Positions 1-8,134 of a stretch of 14,986 nt of DNA are shown here, one piece after another. Made by a program: the position numbers and the translations under genes. The notes under the pieces are model-generated. The model was not told the origin of the DNA, did no database searches, and was given only the letters and a program-made list of their open reading frames with translations. Numbering within the stretch: the stretch's first letter is position 1; each line of letters starts with the position of its first letter. The stretch is from a bacterium (lineage in GTDB: Bacteria > JAJRZV01): positions 1-14,986 of the forward strand of contig JAJRZV010000087.1 of NCBI GenBank assembly GCA_024275095.1, in the 5' to 3' direction.

Positions 1-2
1 GG

Positions 3-1820
3 TCGGGACAGGGGGACCTGCGGGGGTGCGTGTGGCGGTCCCTCGACCTTACGGGCTGGGTGAGATTCGATTCTCCCTCGAGTGATTGTGATATTCCTCC
101 CGGCGGTGCAGGCACCTTCAGTGTTGTGTTCAGTACCGTGCCCACAGTGAGTGCTGACACTGTGTATACCTTTACAGGTGACCCGCGCGATGCGGTAACG
201 CTTGACCTTGCAGTACTCAAGGATAATGTAATCGTTACGCCATATGCACTGACACTTACCCGTTCACCAGCCGGTCCTCTTCCCGCTGACGGCACTTCTT
301 ACTATGTGCTCACTGCGACCCTTACGAACAATTCGTACCCTGTAACGGGAGTAATAATTGATTTTAACTCCACCGCAGGAACGTTAAGCGCTTCCACCGG
401 ACGAACAGATGCGAACGGACAGGCAGTGGTTTACCTTTACGCTCCTGCATCGAGTGTGGATGTTTCAGGTGTGGCCACAGCATCGTATCTTAACGCAGAA
501 GCGTCAACCCCTGTGTCATTTACAGGGGTCACAGGACCCAACCTTCAGTATGTTGGTGGCACGCTTGAGCCCCAGGTTGCAGAAAAAGGCTTTCCCGTGT
601 CTTTTTCACTTCAGGTGTATAACGTGGGCACAACGTATATGTCCCTGCTTACAACTTCGTATTTGCTGATTTCTGATGGCGTTACTGATTACATTGCTTA
701 TCTTGCAGAACCCGTTACTGTGCCTGTTGGAACATATACAACCCTCTGGTTCGGTCCTGAAGTGATGCCTTCGGGTATTTCTGCTGGAACCTATTACCCG
801 GATTTGTACTTCACCGACGGCGTGACGTTTCAGTGGCGAGACGTAAGCGATGATGTGCTCGTGTTTTTGAGACCCAGCGTGGTTAATGTGGGTCGCGAGT
901 TCGGTTCGGGCAACGTGTGGATTGAGATAAGCAGTGAGGTGGGTCAGTCAGTGGAGGTGGTATACAAAGACGCTTTTGAAGGAGGAGTGTGGACACCTGC
1001 GGCCACGTTTACCATGTCAACAACCAGGGTAATATGGACGGATGACGGCACGCAGACCGTGACAGCTCCCACCTATGTGAAGGAGCGCTATTATCGCGTG
1101 CGTGTGGAAGGTACGGATGCACTCAGTTACGAGATGCCGGGTGTGTACCGAATTGATGTGGTGGGTGGCTACACGCTCGTTTCGTTTCCGCTGGAGCTCA
1201 CCGTGAATACACCCTACGAGATTTTCCAGGAGCAGCTTGTGGGTGATATTTCCGAAATCGCAGCGGACAGGATTCTCTACTGGGATGTCGCCCAGCAATC
1301 TTATCGCTACGCCTGGAAATTCGATTCCGACGGAGCCTACCCCGACCTGGATAACAAGTGGATAGAGACGGATCTCGGGGGTGAAACCACCATCACACTT
1401 GATCCTGATGAGGGGTTTTTTGTACAGAGCCGGCATGGTAACCAGAGCTTTCAGGTTGTGGGGTTTGTTTCGCAGACCGATCGTCAGAGGAGCATTGTTT
1501 ACAGGTTACAGATTTTCGGCACCACTTACCCTGTAGAGGTCACCCTCGGTGCCTCAGGTTTCTGGGAAAGCGGGGCTAACGGCGATATCTCTGAAATTGA
1601 CGCCGACAGGGTGCTTTACTGGGACCCTGCCGCTCAGTCGTTTCGATACGCGTGGTTGTTTGACTCAGATGGAGCGTATCCTGACTGGGATGGGAAATGG
1701 ATAGAAACGGACCTTGGAGGTGAAACCACCATTACGCTGATGCCGGGTGTGGGTTACTTTTACCAGGACAGGCTTAATGATTTTATCTGGGTTTATCCCA
1801 AACCCTATAGTGAACCGTGA
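3..1820 (+). CDS. Large secreted Ig-like (Big_1/CARDB) protein, 5' partial
   Basis: The reading frame is open to the left edge with no stop before the first GTG at 30, so the true start is probably outside the window. Numbering from that GTG, residues about 72-166 look like a bacterial Ig-like Big_1 (invasin-type) domain: alternating beta strands, the motif TDANGQA and a closing VSFTG. Residues about 170-282 resemble a CARDB-type adhesion module, and residues 1-60 look like the end of a similar domain. The C-terminal third holds two copies of a 62-residue unit (about 405-466 and 518-579). There is no membrane anchor or sorting tail; the protein ends in YPKPYSEP. The role is probably extracellular or surface-associated (adhesin or scaffold). 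Substrate and partner are unknown. The protease gene follows after 9 nt, suggesting co-expression. Confidence 0.8.
   Translation, partial: SGQGDLRGCVWRSLDLTGWVRFDSPSSDCDIPPGGAGTFSVVFSTVPTVSADTVYTFTGDPRDAVTLDLAVLKDNVIVTPYALTLTRSPAGPLPADGTSYYVLTATLTNNSYPVTGVIIDFNSTAGTLSASTGRTDANGQAVVYLYAPASSVDVSGVATASYLNAEASTPVSFTGVTGPNLQYVGGTLEPQVAEKGFPVSFSLQVYNVGTTYMSLLTTSYLLISDGVTDYIAYLAEPVTVPVGTYTTLWFGPEVMPSGISAGTYYPDLYFTDGVTFQWRDVSDDVLVFLRPSVVNVGREFGSGNVWIEISSEVGQSVEVVYKDAFEGGVWTPAATFTMSTTRVIWTDDGTQTVTAPTYVKERYYRVRVEGTDALSYEMPGVYRIDVVGGYTLVSFPLELTVNTPYEIFQEQLVGDISEIAADRILYWDVAQQSYRYAWKFDSDGAYPDLDNKWIETDLGGETTITLDPDEGFFVQSRHGNQSFQVVGFVSQTDRQRSIVYRLQIFGTTYPVEVTLGASGFWESGANGDISEIDADRVLYWDPAAQSFRYAWLFDSDGAYPDWDGKWIETDLGGETTITLMPGVGYFYQDRLNDFIWVYPKPYSEP
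1242..1427 (+). repeat. C-terminal protein repeat, unit 1
   Basis: This in-frame 186-bp unit encodes 62 residues beginning GDISEI and containing FDSDGAYPD and KWIETDLGGETTITL. It matches unit 2 (1581-1766) at 49 of 62 residues in my ungapped hand alignment. The offset between units is 339 nt (113 codons). Divergence at the DNA level suggests an old, selected duplication rather than a recent slip. Confidence 0.85.
1581..1766 (+). repeat. C-terminal protein repeat, unit 2
   Basis: This is the second copy of the 62-residue unit, with the same length and no gaps relative to unit 1. The differences are concentrated in the last 15 residues and at a few hydrophobic positions (A/D, V/P, K/L, L/W). 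The unit lies near the end of the protein, a position often taken by surface-binding or sorting modules. I do not recognise the fold by name. Confidence 0.85.
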
Positions 1821-1829
1821 GAGGGATTG

Positions 1830-4800
1830 ATGAAGAAAAGATTTATCCTTGGATTGGGAATAATTCTGTTGGGTACGGCAGGTGCCTCTTTTCGCGCTGC
1901 CGCGCAGGCACCCTTGTTTAACTGGGGTGAATCGGGATGTGAAATTCAGGATGAGTACGGGAATCCCCTCACCAACCAGCTGATACTTCTCATCGGCGTG
2001 GGAGCTAACGGAGTTATTGACCCGCCGGATGCCGACGGGGTCGGTGGAGACGACGTGTTGCTCGCAGTTGTTTCCGGGGATGCAAACCCCAACTACATTA
2101 ATCCATTGGAAGTTGTACCCGGTGTGTGCAGCCAGCAGTTTTCGTACGATTCGGAGTTTTCCAATCTCGCCAACGGTGATGTTATATACCTGCGCGCTTA
2201 TAACGGTACCACCATCGCCAATTCCACCTATTACGGCAATTCCCCTACAGACGTGGTGGACCTTTCCATCGGATTTGATGCGACGCCCGATGGACCCTGG
2301 CAGACAAATATTATCAATCCTTATTACACTTCCGTGGTCCTCGCGTATTTTAAAGCCCGGCCTGCCGCCGGTGGCGTGCTTCTCAAATGGGCTACCGGCA
2401 GCGAAACAGCCAACATCGGCTTCCAGATTTATCGTTCACGCTCCGCGGATGGACCCTATGAGGAACTGGCCAATGGATTTGTTCCTTCCCAGGCAATTGA
2501 ACCTGCGGGAGCATTTTACACCTTCTTTGACTGGACGGCAGAGCCTGGAGTCACCTACTACTACGTGCTTCAGGATGTACCCGCTGAAGGTATGCCCGTG
2601 GAGTATGGACCGGTTTCGGCACAGGCGCTCCTTTCTGCAGAACCCCGCGTTCTCGAATGGGAAGAGGACGAATCTATTTTTGTGGAAGTTGAACTTCAGG
2701 GCTTTAACGTAGGGTATTCTCCCCAGGGTCACGTGATAGAAATTCCAACTTTTTCGCCGGCGGAAATACCAGGCCAGTATCTTCTCCCCATCCGGCAGTT
2801 CGACTACGGTGTTCCTCCTCAGGGAAATATAAGAGTCGAGCTCGTGGATGCCGACACAGTAGATGTCTACGGCGTATACATGGAACCTTACTACCCCTTG
2901 CAGCTGACTGATCCCACATTGGGCTCGTATCCAATCCCGGTTTCAGAACCACCTGCTACTCCTGTAAGCCTCTCTTCCGTCGATTTTCTGCGAGACCAGC
3001 GGATCGCTCACGTGCTCGTGTACCCTGTGAGATACATTCCGGAAGAGAACAGGGCGGTCGTTTACTTGCGCGTCCGCTTTCGCATTACGTGGTCCGGAAC
3101 AGGGAAGGAAAATCTCGACAAAGGGTACGAGTGGGTTCTCAGAGGACTGGATAATTATCTGGAGTCACGCAGACTCAGGGTTGCGAGACGAACGAGCGCG
3201 GTTGTGAGTCTTCCGGAGGCTCTGCGCGTTCGCACTGATGAACGCACACTTTATCGTATCCCGGAGGCCGTTCTTGCGGATACATTCTCTTCCAGTGCGA
3301 GCAGTTTCGTGTTGAAAGGGTTAAGCGGTGAAAAAGCGCACATTAATTCGGGAGGATATCTGGTTTTCCTGGGTGGAGCCGGTGATGGATTCTACACGCC
3401 TGTTTCCGCCTTTCTCATCTATCCCGGAACCTCCACTCGCACGGCAGGTGCATTTGATGCAGCTCCCTCAGGTGCTTCGGTTTCCAGTGAGGTGGAGTGC
3501 GAGAGGGAACAGGGAGAGCCGTTAAGGTATATCGCCAGCATGTCTCACCATCCACCTGAAGAGAAGTGGATATGGAAGCGCGCTTTCGGAGGTGGAAGTG
3601 TTGACCTCCCCTTTGCACTCGGTGGTTATACCAGCGGTGACGTGTCGTTCCATATTCACCTGATCAACTCTACAGATGTCGATGCGTCTGTGGAGTTTGT
3701 ATATAACGGGAGTGTGCTGGCAGGGAGTTATACAGACATTTCGCCTCATTCCGACCTGATGTTCACAGTAACAATACCACAGGCACTTCTTGTGGGTACT
3801 GAAGGCTCTCTGACCATGAATGTTCTGTCAGGAACCCAGGTGCTTGTAAAAGGTATGAGAGCCGTGTATTCGTGTTCCACCACTTTTTACACTCCCTTTC
3901 CTTTCAGAGTGACTTCAGAAGGCGATTATTCTTTCAGCACCACGGGTGAGGGTCCCTATCTCATTTTCAAACTCAGCAATAACGATATAAACGAAGTGGC
4001 CTACAACGTGGAGGTTACAGGAACGTACACGCTGACCGCACACCTTTTACCCGGCGATTATATCGTGGCCGGTGTACCGAACATTCCCGATGTTCTCGAA
4101 ATCAAACCTGCCTCCTACATTTCCGATCCCGCAGGTACTGTGGATTATCTCATAATTACCCCACAGAGGTTTGCTTCCGCCCTTAATCCTCTTATACAGT
4201 TGCGCACCAATGAAGGCATGAACGTTCGGGTGTTCTCTGCCCAGCAGATATACGATACGTTTGCTGCCGGTAATACCACGCCCGCAGCGATCAAAGAGTT
4301 CCTCGCGTACGCTTACAACAACTGGGGACAGCCATCGTTTGTGCTGTTCGTGGGAGATACTTCTTACGATTGTCTGGGAGTATATGCACGCACCTGGGGT
4401 GATACGGGGGAGGACCGTTGTGTACTTCCTTCTCTATTTGTGAACACGAACTACTATAACCTTTCCGTACCTTCCGATAATGCTCTTGTAAGCATTGCGG
4501 GAAACGACTCCGTTCCCGATATTGCATTCGGGAGATTGCCTGTGAAGGACGTTTCAGAGCTGAGAGATATGGTTCAGCGGATCGTGGATTATGAAAACGA
4601 TACGGCGGATGAGTCCTATTACCGCCTCCTGTTTTTTGCAGACAAAAGCGGAGATTTTCTCGAGACGGCGAAGGCAATGATTGATTCTGTTCCTGAGGGG
4701 TATCCCCACGTGTTGAGCTGGGAAGGGGAACTTTCCAGTGACCAGATGCGAGCGGGCATTGTTTCGCAATGGCAGAAGGGCGGACTCTTTGTGCATTACA

Positions 4801-5429
4801 TTGGCCATGGTTCTACGCTCTTCTGGGGAGCGGACATGTTCTTTTCAACCGATGATCTTTTCACCTTCAACACAACGCGTCCTGTGGTGTTCGCTCCTCT
4901 TACGTGCCTGAATGCGTTTTATACAGACCCCGTAAATGTGGTCATTGCCGAAGGGGCATTGCTGTCGGGTAATGCTGTGGCCGCCTGGGCTTCCACAGGG
5001 TCGACCACTTTACCCACGCAGAGGAAACTGTTTGAGGTCTTTTACGATGCTGTTTTCAGAAAAGGGATTTACCGGATAGGACAGGCGGCTGTGTATGCAA
5101 AAACGTTCATGGAAAGAACAGGAGATTGGAAGGACGTGATTGTCACCTGGACACTTCTTGGAGACCCGGCACTCAAGGTGAAGGTTCGCGCAGTGGAGGT
5201 GCTGGAAGGAAATGTCAAATCCTGGCCTCCACCGATCGAATTTCCAGAAGACACGGCCGGGAAAGAATACGAGCCTGGAGGCGGGATACATATACCCGTT
5301 ATAGATAAGGCAAAAGGCAGCTCGTGTAATTACAGCGGGACATCAGGAGGACCTTGCTGGCTTCTGATGCTCTTTTTTGCGTGTTACCTCATGTTTCGTG
5401 TTCTCACAAGAAGATGGACAATGCGATGA
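1830..5429 (+). CDS. Gingipain-type (peptidase C25) cysteine protease, secreted
   Basis: This is a 1199-residue secreted protease. ATG 1830 is preferred over the in-frame TTG at 1827 because it begins MKKRF, and a purine-rich GAGAGGGA (1819-1826) lies just upstream. A signal peptide probably ends at AQA|P, residue 27. Residues about 169-275 form an fn3-like module (LLKWATGSE, GFQIYRS). Residues about 340-435 resemble the propeptide region of C25 proteases. The C25 domain spans about 773-1118. It has the catalytic His in HYIGHGS (H993, compare GHGS in gingipains), the nucleophile in LTCLN (C1026) and the closing LLGDPALKV. The last 37 residues are Cys/Gly/Ser-rich, then hydrophobic, then basic, resembling a CTERM sorting or anchoring signal rather than a type IX C-terminal domain. 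The stop overlaps the next small gene (ATGA). Cleavage specificity cannot be read from the sequence. Confidence 0.88.
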   Translation: MKKRFILGLGIILLGTAGASFRAAAQAPLFNWGESGCEIQDEYGNPLTNQLILLIGVGANGVIDPPDADGVGGDDVLLAVVSGDANPNYINPLEVVPGVCSQQFSYDSEFSNLANGDVIYLRAYNGTTIANSTYYGNSPTDVVDLSIGFDATPDGPWQTNIINPYYTSVVLAYFKARPAAGGVLLKWATGSETANIGFQIYRSRSADGPYEELANGFVPSQAIEPAGAFYTFFDWTAEPGVTYYYVLQDVPAEGMPVEYGPVSAQALLSAEPRVLEWEEDESIFVEVELQGFNVGYSPQGHVIEIPTFSPAEIPGQYLLPIRQFDYGVPPQGNIRVELVDADTVDVYGVYMEPYYPLQLTDPTLGSYPIPVSEPPATPVSLSSVDFLRDQRIAHVLVYPVRYIPEENRAVVYLRVRFRITWSGTGKENLDKGYEWVLRGLDNYLESRRLRVARRTSAVVSLPEALRVRTDERTLYRIPEAVLADTFSSSASSFVLKGLSGEKAHINSGGYLVFLGGAGDGFYTPVSAFLIYPGTSTRTAGAFDAAPSGASVSSEVECEREQGEPLRYIASMSHHPPEEKWIWKRAFGGGSVDLPFALGGYTSGDVSFHIHLINSTDVDASVEFVYNGSVLAGSYTDISPHSDLMFTVTIPQALLVGTEGSLTMNVLSGTQVLVKGMRAVYSCSTTFYTPFPFRVTSEGDYSFSTTGEGPYLIFKLSNNDINEVAYNVEVTGTYTLTAHLLPGDYIVAGVPNIPDVLEIKPASYISDPAGTVDYLIITPQRFASALNPLIQLRTNEGMNVRVFSAQQIYDTFAAGNTTPAAIKEFLAYAYNNWGQPSFVLFVGDTSYDCLGVYARTWGDTGEDRCVLPSLFVNTNYYNLSVPSDNALVSIAGNDSVPDIAFGRLPVKDVSELRDMVQRIVDYENDTADESYYRLLFFADKSGDFLETAKAMIDSVPEGYPHVLSWEGELSSDQMRAGIVSQWQKGGLFVHYIGHGSTLFWGADMFFSTDDLFTFNTTRPVVFAPLTCLNAFYTDPVNVVIAEGALLSGNAVAAWASTGSTTLPTQRKLFEVFYDAVFRKGIYRIGQAAVYAKTFMERTGDWKDVIVTWTLLGDPALKVKVRAVEVLEGNVKSWPPPIEFPEDTAGKEYEPGGGIHIPVIDKAKGSSCNYSGTSGGPCWLLMLFFACYLMFRVLTRRWTMR

Positions 5430-5608
5430 TGAAGGAGCGGAAGAAGAGGGGAAAAAAGAATAGCGGGGGGAGGGTTAAGCGGTCGAAAAGGAGAAAGTTT
5501 TCTCCGCCCCGAATTCTCGAAGAAATGGTGATAGAGGCACGAGCTGGAGTGTGCAACTCTCCGCCCACTTTCGGCAAGGACGCAACCTGCGATAACCTTT
5601 TCAGTTGA
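5426..5608 (+). CDS. Small peptide, candidate RiPP precursor
   Basis: This 60-residue ORF shares ATGA with the protease stop and its TGA lies inside the TTGA where the radical SAM gene starts. Such double coupling supports a real gene, although no strong ribosome binding site is visible. ATGs at 5414 and 5429 are alternative starts. The N-terminal 24 residues are extremely Lys/Arg-rich. Next comes KFSPPRILEE, which resembles the K-[W/F]-x-x-P-x-I-x-E element I recall from PqqA-like and GeoRSP-type leaders. The final 20 or so residues, from ARAGVC to TCDNLFS, hold two Cys plus Ser, Thr, Pro, Gly and Asp. There is no hydrophobic segment. I infer a substrate of the adjacent maturase, with the core near the C terminus. 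Alternatives are a small basic nucleic-acid-binding protein or a non-functional overlap ORF. Confidence 0.55.
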   Translation: MMKERKKRGKKNSGGRVKRSKRRKFSPPRILEEMVIEARAGVCNSPPTFGKDATCDNLFS

Positions 5609-6600
5609 GTTCAGAATATTCACACAGTGATGTGTTTAAAGGTATTACGAACGTCCTGGTGGAAGTCACAGAGAACTGTCCTCTTGACTGTCGCCATTGC
5701 TACCTGAAAGCCCGCAGGCGCAGGAAACACCATCTTCCGGTGAAGACATTCGCATCTTTTATTCAGATACTCCGCGACCACGGCGGCCTGTTTTTGACGC
5801 TGACAGGCGGAGAGCCTCTTCTGCATCCTCACGTGGATGACTTGCTGAAAATAGCCGCAGATGAGGGGTATGTGATAAGAATTTATTCCAGCCTTCAGAA
5901 TGTGTCGGAATCTCTTTTTGAACTGATTTCCGCCTTTCCTGTCATGGAAATAGAGACAAGTCTTTGCGGAGCCTCTGATGATGAACATGACAGCGTTACC
6001 GGCGTGAAAGGGAGCTTCTACCGTACCGTTGAGGCCATAAAGCGTTTGCGGAAAGAGGGTGTGAAAGTAAACATTAAGATGATAATTACGCGGGAGAATT
6101 TTTCTCAAATCGCTTTGGTAAAACGCCTGGCCCGGGAACTGGATGTGAATTTTTTTGCGAGCCCTGTCATTCTTCCGTGTGGTGGAGATTTCCGAATCCC
6201 CGAAAAGTTCCTTACAAAGAGGCAGTTGAAAGAACTCTTCGAAACTCACGCAGATGTCGCTGGTGGTGTTTCACCCCGTCGCGTTGTTTTCCCTTTGTGT
6301 AATATCGAAAAAGGAATATTCCTGTCTTCCCGCGGAGAAGTACGCCGGTGCATGGAACATCCGGAAATCCTTGGGCATCTTCCAGAAGATGATTTAAAAG
6401 CAGTTCTTGAGAGCTCACGTTTTCGTGAAGCAGCGAATATCGCCCGGGAGCCCCCGATAGCAGAGTGTAAAGAATGCGCCTTTATTCAGTGGTGCAGGCC
6501 CTGCCCGGCCCTTTTGAAAAATGATACTGTCAAGAAGTTGATGATAGAGCAATTCTGCCGCATAGCACACGTGAGATATGATATAACATCCAGAACCTGA
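5605..6600 (+). CDS. Radical SAM/SPASM peptide maturase
   Basis: This 331-residue protein begins with a radical SAM domain. CPLDCRHC (C25, C29, C32) is the CX3CX2C ligand set for the SAM-binding [4Fe-4S] cluster, and TGGEP (67-71) is the SAM-contact motif. The C-terminal SPASM domain has a full seven-Cys set: C232-X11-G-X4-C249, then C288-X2-C291-X5-C297-X2-C300, then C318. This predicts two auxiliary [4Fe-4S] clusters as in PqqE and RiPP thioether or C-C crosslinking enzymes. No RRE/PqqD-like domain is fused: only 24 residues precede the first Cys. An in-frame stop at 5593-5595 leaves TTG 5605 as the furthest possible start; GTG 5632 is the alternative. Neither has a Shine-Dalgarno, so coupling from the small peptide gene is likely. 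The exact reaction cannot be assigned; heme-related or other SPASM roles remain possible. Confidence 0.88.
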   Translation: MSSEYSHSDVFKGITNVLVEVTENCPLDCRHCYLKARRRRKHHLPVKTFASFIQILRDHGGLFLTLTGGEPLLHPHVDDLLKIAADEGYVIRIYSSLQNVSESLFELISAFPVMEIETSLCGASDDEHDSVTGVKGSFYRTVEAIKRLRKEGVKVNIKMIITRENFSQIALVKRLARELDVNFFASPVILPCGGDFRIPEKFLTKRQLKELFETHADVAGGVSPRRVVFPLCNIEKGIFLSSRGEVRRCMEHPEILGHLPEDDLKAVLESSRFREAANIAREPPIAECKECAFIQWCRPCPALLKNDTVKKLMIEQFCRIAHVRYDITSRT

Positions 6601-6604
6601 TAGT

Positions 6605-6611
6605 GGAGAGG
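6605..6611 (+). promoter_or_regulatory. Ribosome binding site of mlaE
   Basis: GGAGAGG sits 4 nt before GTG 6616 in the 15-nt gap after the radical SAM gene. It is one of the clearest Shine-Dalgarno sequences in the window and supports the GTG start of the permease. Confidence 0.7.
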
Positions 6612-6615
6612 CGCA

Positions 6616-7365
6616 GTGTATCGTTTCTTTCTTCTCGTATCTGATTATATTCGCCTGGCCGCTTTAAGCTTTCGGTATGCTTTCAGAAGACCCTGGTACG
6701 GCTCAGAAATTATCAAGGAAATGGATAAGATGGGCACTTATTCATTACCCATCGCAGCCATTACAGGCTTTTTCACGGGGCTCGTGCTTGCACTTCAAAC
6801 AGCCAGGAGTCTGGAAGCGTTTGGTATCAAAACGTACATCGGTCAGGTTCTGGCAATTACGGTGGTCAGGGAATTGGGACCGGTGATTGGTTCTTTGATG
6901 ATTGCCGGCAGGGTGGCATCGGGCATCGCTGCGGAAGTGGGAGCGATGGTTGTTGGTGAACAGATTGATGCGTTGAGGGTGATGGGTGTCAACATTATTA
7001 AAAGGGTTGTCATTCCCAGGGTGGTGGCCGGTGTGGTGATGCTGCCTGTGCTGATCGTTCTTGTAGATGTAACGGCCCTTATGGGCGGTGCTGTCGTTTC
7101 TACGTTCGTTTTGCGATTTCCTTCGTCTTTTTACTGGTCGTCAGTTTTGCAGATACTCACTTATCACGACCTTATTATGGGATTTACCAAACCTGTTGTA
7201 TTTGGATATATCATCGCATCCTATTCCACGTTTGCTGGTTTGAGGTCCTCAGGGGGGACGGAAGGAGTGGGGAGAGCCACAACCTCTGCGGTGGTTACAT
7301 CTTCAATACTTATCATTCTCGCTGATTTTATTCTTACCAAAATTTACTTTCTCGTGCTGTGGTGA
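6616..7365 (+). CDS. mlaE: MlaE-family lipid ABC transporter permease
   Basis: This 249-residue integral membrane protein is of usual length for MlaE/YrbE (DUF140) permeases. The family's hallmark cytoplasmic stretch is present: RELGPV at 85-90, then AGR (97-99), AAEVGAM (105-111) and VGEQIDAL (113-120). Hydrophobic segments lie around 45-62, 125-150, 190-205 and 225-247. It should form the inner-membrane channel of an MCE lipid transporter, moving phospholipid between inner membrane and periplasm with the MlaF ATPase and MlaD ring encoded next. The start is GTG with a good ribosome binding site. The next gene begins 10 nt after its stop. Direction of transport in this organism is not known; E. 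coli Mla is generally described as retrograde. Confidence 0.93.
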   Translation: MYRFFLLVSDYIRLAALSFRYAFRRPWYGSEIIKEMDKMGTYSLPIAAITGFFTGLVLALQTARSLEAFGIKTYIGQVLAITVVRELGPVIGSLMIAGRVASGIAAEVGAMVVGEQIDALRVMGVNIIKRVVIPRVVAGVVMLPVLIVLVDVTALMGGAVVSTFVLRFPSSFYWSSVLQILTYHDLIMGFTKPVVFGYIIASYSTFAGLRSSGGTEGVGRATTSAVVTSSILIILADFILTKIYFLVLW

Positions 7366-7375
7366 GGGTTGTAGA

Positions 7376-8134
7376 GTGGCGGATGAACTGATCAGATTTC
7401 AGAGTGTTTCGAAATACTACGATGATATTCCTGTGTTGAGGCATGTCTCCTTTAACCTTAAAAAGGGGGAACAACTTGCTATCATAGGAGGTAGTGGTAG
7501 CGGGAAGACCACGATCTTAAAAATTATACTGGGATTAATTGTCCCTGAAGAAGGGGAGGTCTTTCTGTACGGAAAGCCTGTTCGAGCATTGAGAGAGGAT
7601 GAACTCAATCGTCTCAGGAGCCGAATGGGCATGGTGTTTCAATCAGGAGCGCTCTTTGATTCTCTCACGGTGTGGGATAACGTTGCCATGCCGCTTCTGG
7701 AGGAGATAGAGAGGGTGCGCAAGATTACGGAAGAAGATATAGAGGAAATTGATGCGAGAGTGAGAGAAATGCTGGGCCTTCTTGACCTCAAGGGTGTAGA
7801 GCAAATGTTGCCTTCGGAACTGAGCGGAGGCATGATGCGCCGGGTTGCAGTCGCCAGAGCTCTGATTAAACAGCCAGAGCTCATTCTTTATGATGAGCCG
7901 ACCGTGGGACTGGACCCTATCACCGCTGATAGAGTTACACGCTACATTGAGAGCCTTCAACAGCGACTTCATGTATCCTCTATCGTGGTCACTCATGATC
8001 TCCGTTTCGCAATGCGCGTGACCAGCCGTATAATTATGCTGGTGAAAGGTCGAGTCGTGTTTGATGGTTCGAAGGAGGAGTTCCTCAAAAGCACGCAGGA
8101 TCATGTCGTGCTTTTCAGGGAGGCGGGATTGTGA
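7376..8134 (+). CDS. mlaF: MlaF-family ABC transporter ATP-binding protein
   Basis: This 252-residue ABC ATPase has every expected motif: Walker A GGSGSGKTT (38-46), Q-loop Gln89 in MGMVFQ, signature LSGGM (149-153), Walker B LILYDEP (169-175, catalytic Glu174), D-loop GLDP and switch His207 in VVTHD. The phrase FQSGALFDSLTVWDNVA after the Q-loop and the MMRRVAVARAL helix are typical of the MlaF/Ttg2A subfamily. It powers the transporter with the flanking MlaE and MlaD. The GTG start has a modest GAGGG at 7364-7368 upstream. Its TGA overlaps the GTG of mlaD (GTGA), indicating translational coupling and balanced subunit synthesis. Confidence 0.95.
   Translation: MADELIRFQSVSKYYDDIPVLRHVSFNLKKGEQLAIIGGSGSGKTTILKIILGLIVPEEGEVFLYGKPVRALREDELNRLRSRMGMVFQSGALFDSLTVWDNVAMPLLEEIERVRKITEEDIEEIDARVREMLGLLDLKGVEQMLPSELSGGMMRRVAVARALIKQPELILYDEPTVGLDPITADRVTRYIESLQQRLHVSSIVVTHDLRFAMRVTSRIIMLVKGRVVFDGSKEEFLKSTQDHVVLFREAGL

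Noticed and set aside
1017-1436. Minus-strand ORF of 139 codons within the Ig-like protein gene
   Set aside because: It is a shadow of the plus-strand repeat protein. The antisense peptide lacks any family motif and its start has no supporting context.
1242-1766. Repeats as a mobile element or CRISPR-like array
   Set aside because: There are only two copies, in frame and diverged at the DNA level, so they are a protein domain duplication.
5490-5505. Palindrome GGAGAAA-gt-TTTCTCC as an intrinsic terminator between protease and radical SAM genes
   Set aside because: It lies inside the small peptide ORF, has only a 2-nt loop when fully paired, modest GC and no T-run after it. It could be a weak RNA structure but not a convincing terminator.
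5620-6249. Long minus-strand ORF (209 codons) opposite the radical SAM gene
   Set aside because: The plus strand carries an unmistakable radical SAM/SPASM protein over the same bases. The antisense translation shows no recognisable domain.
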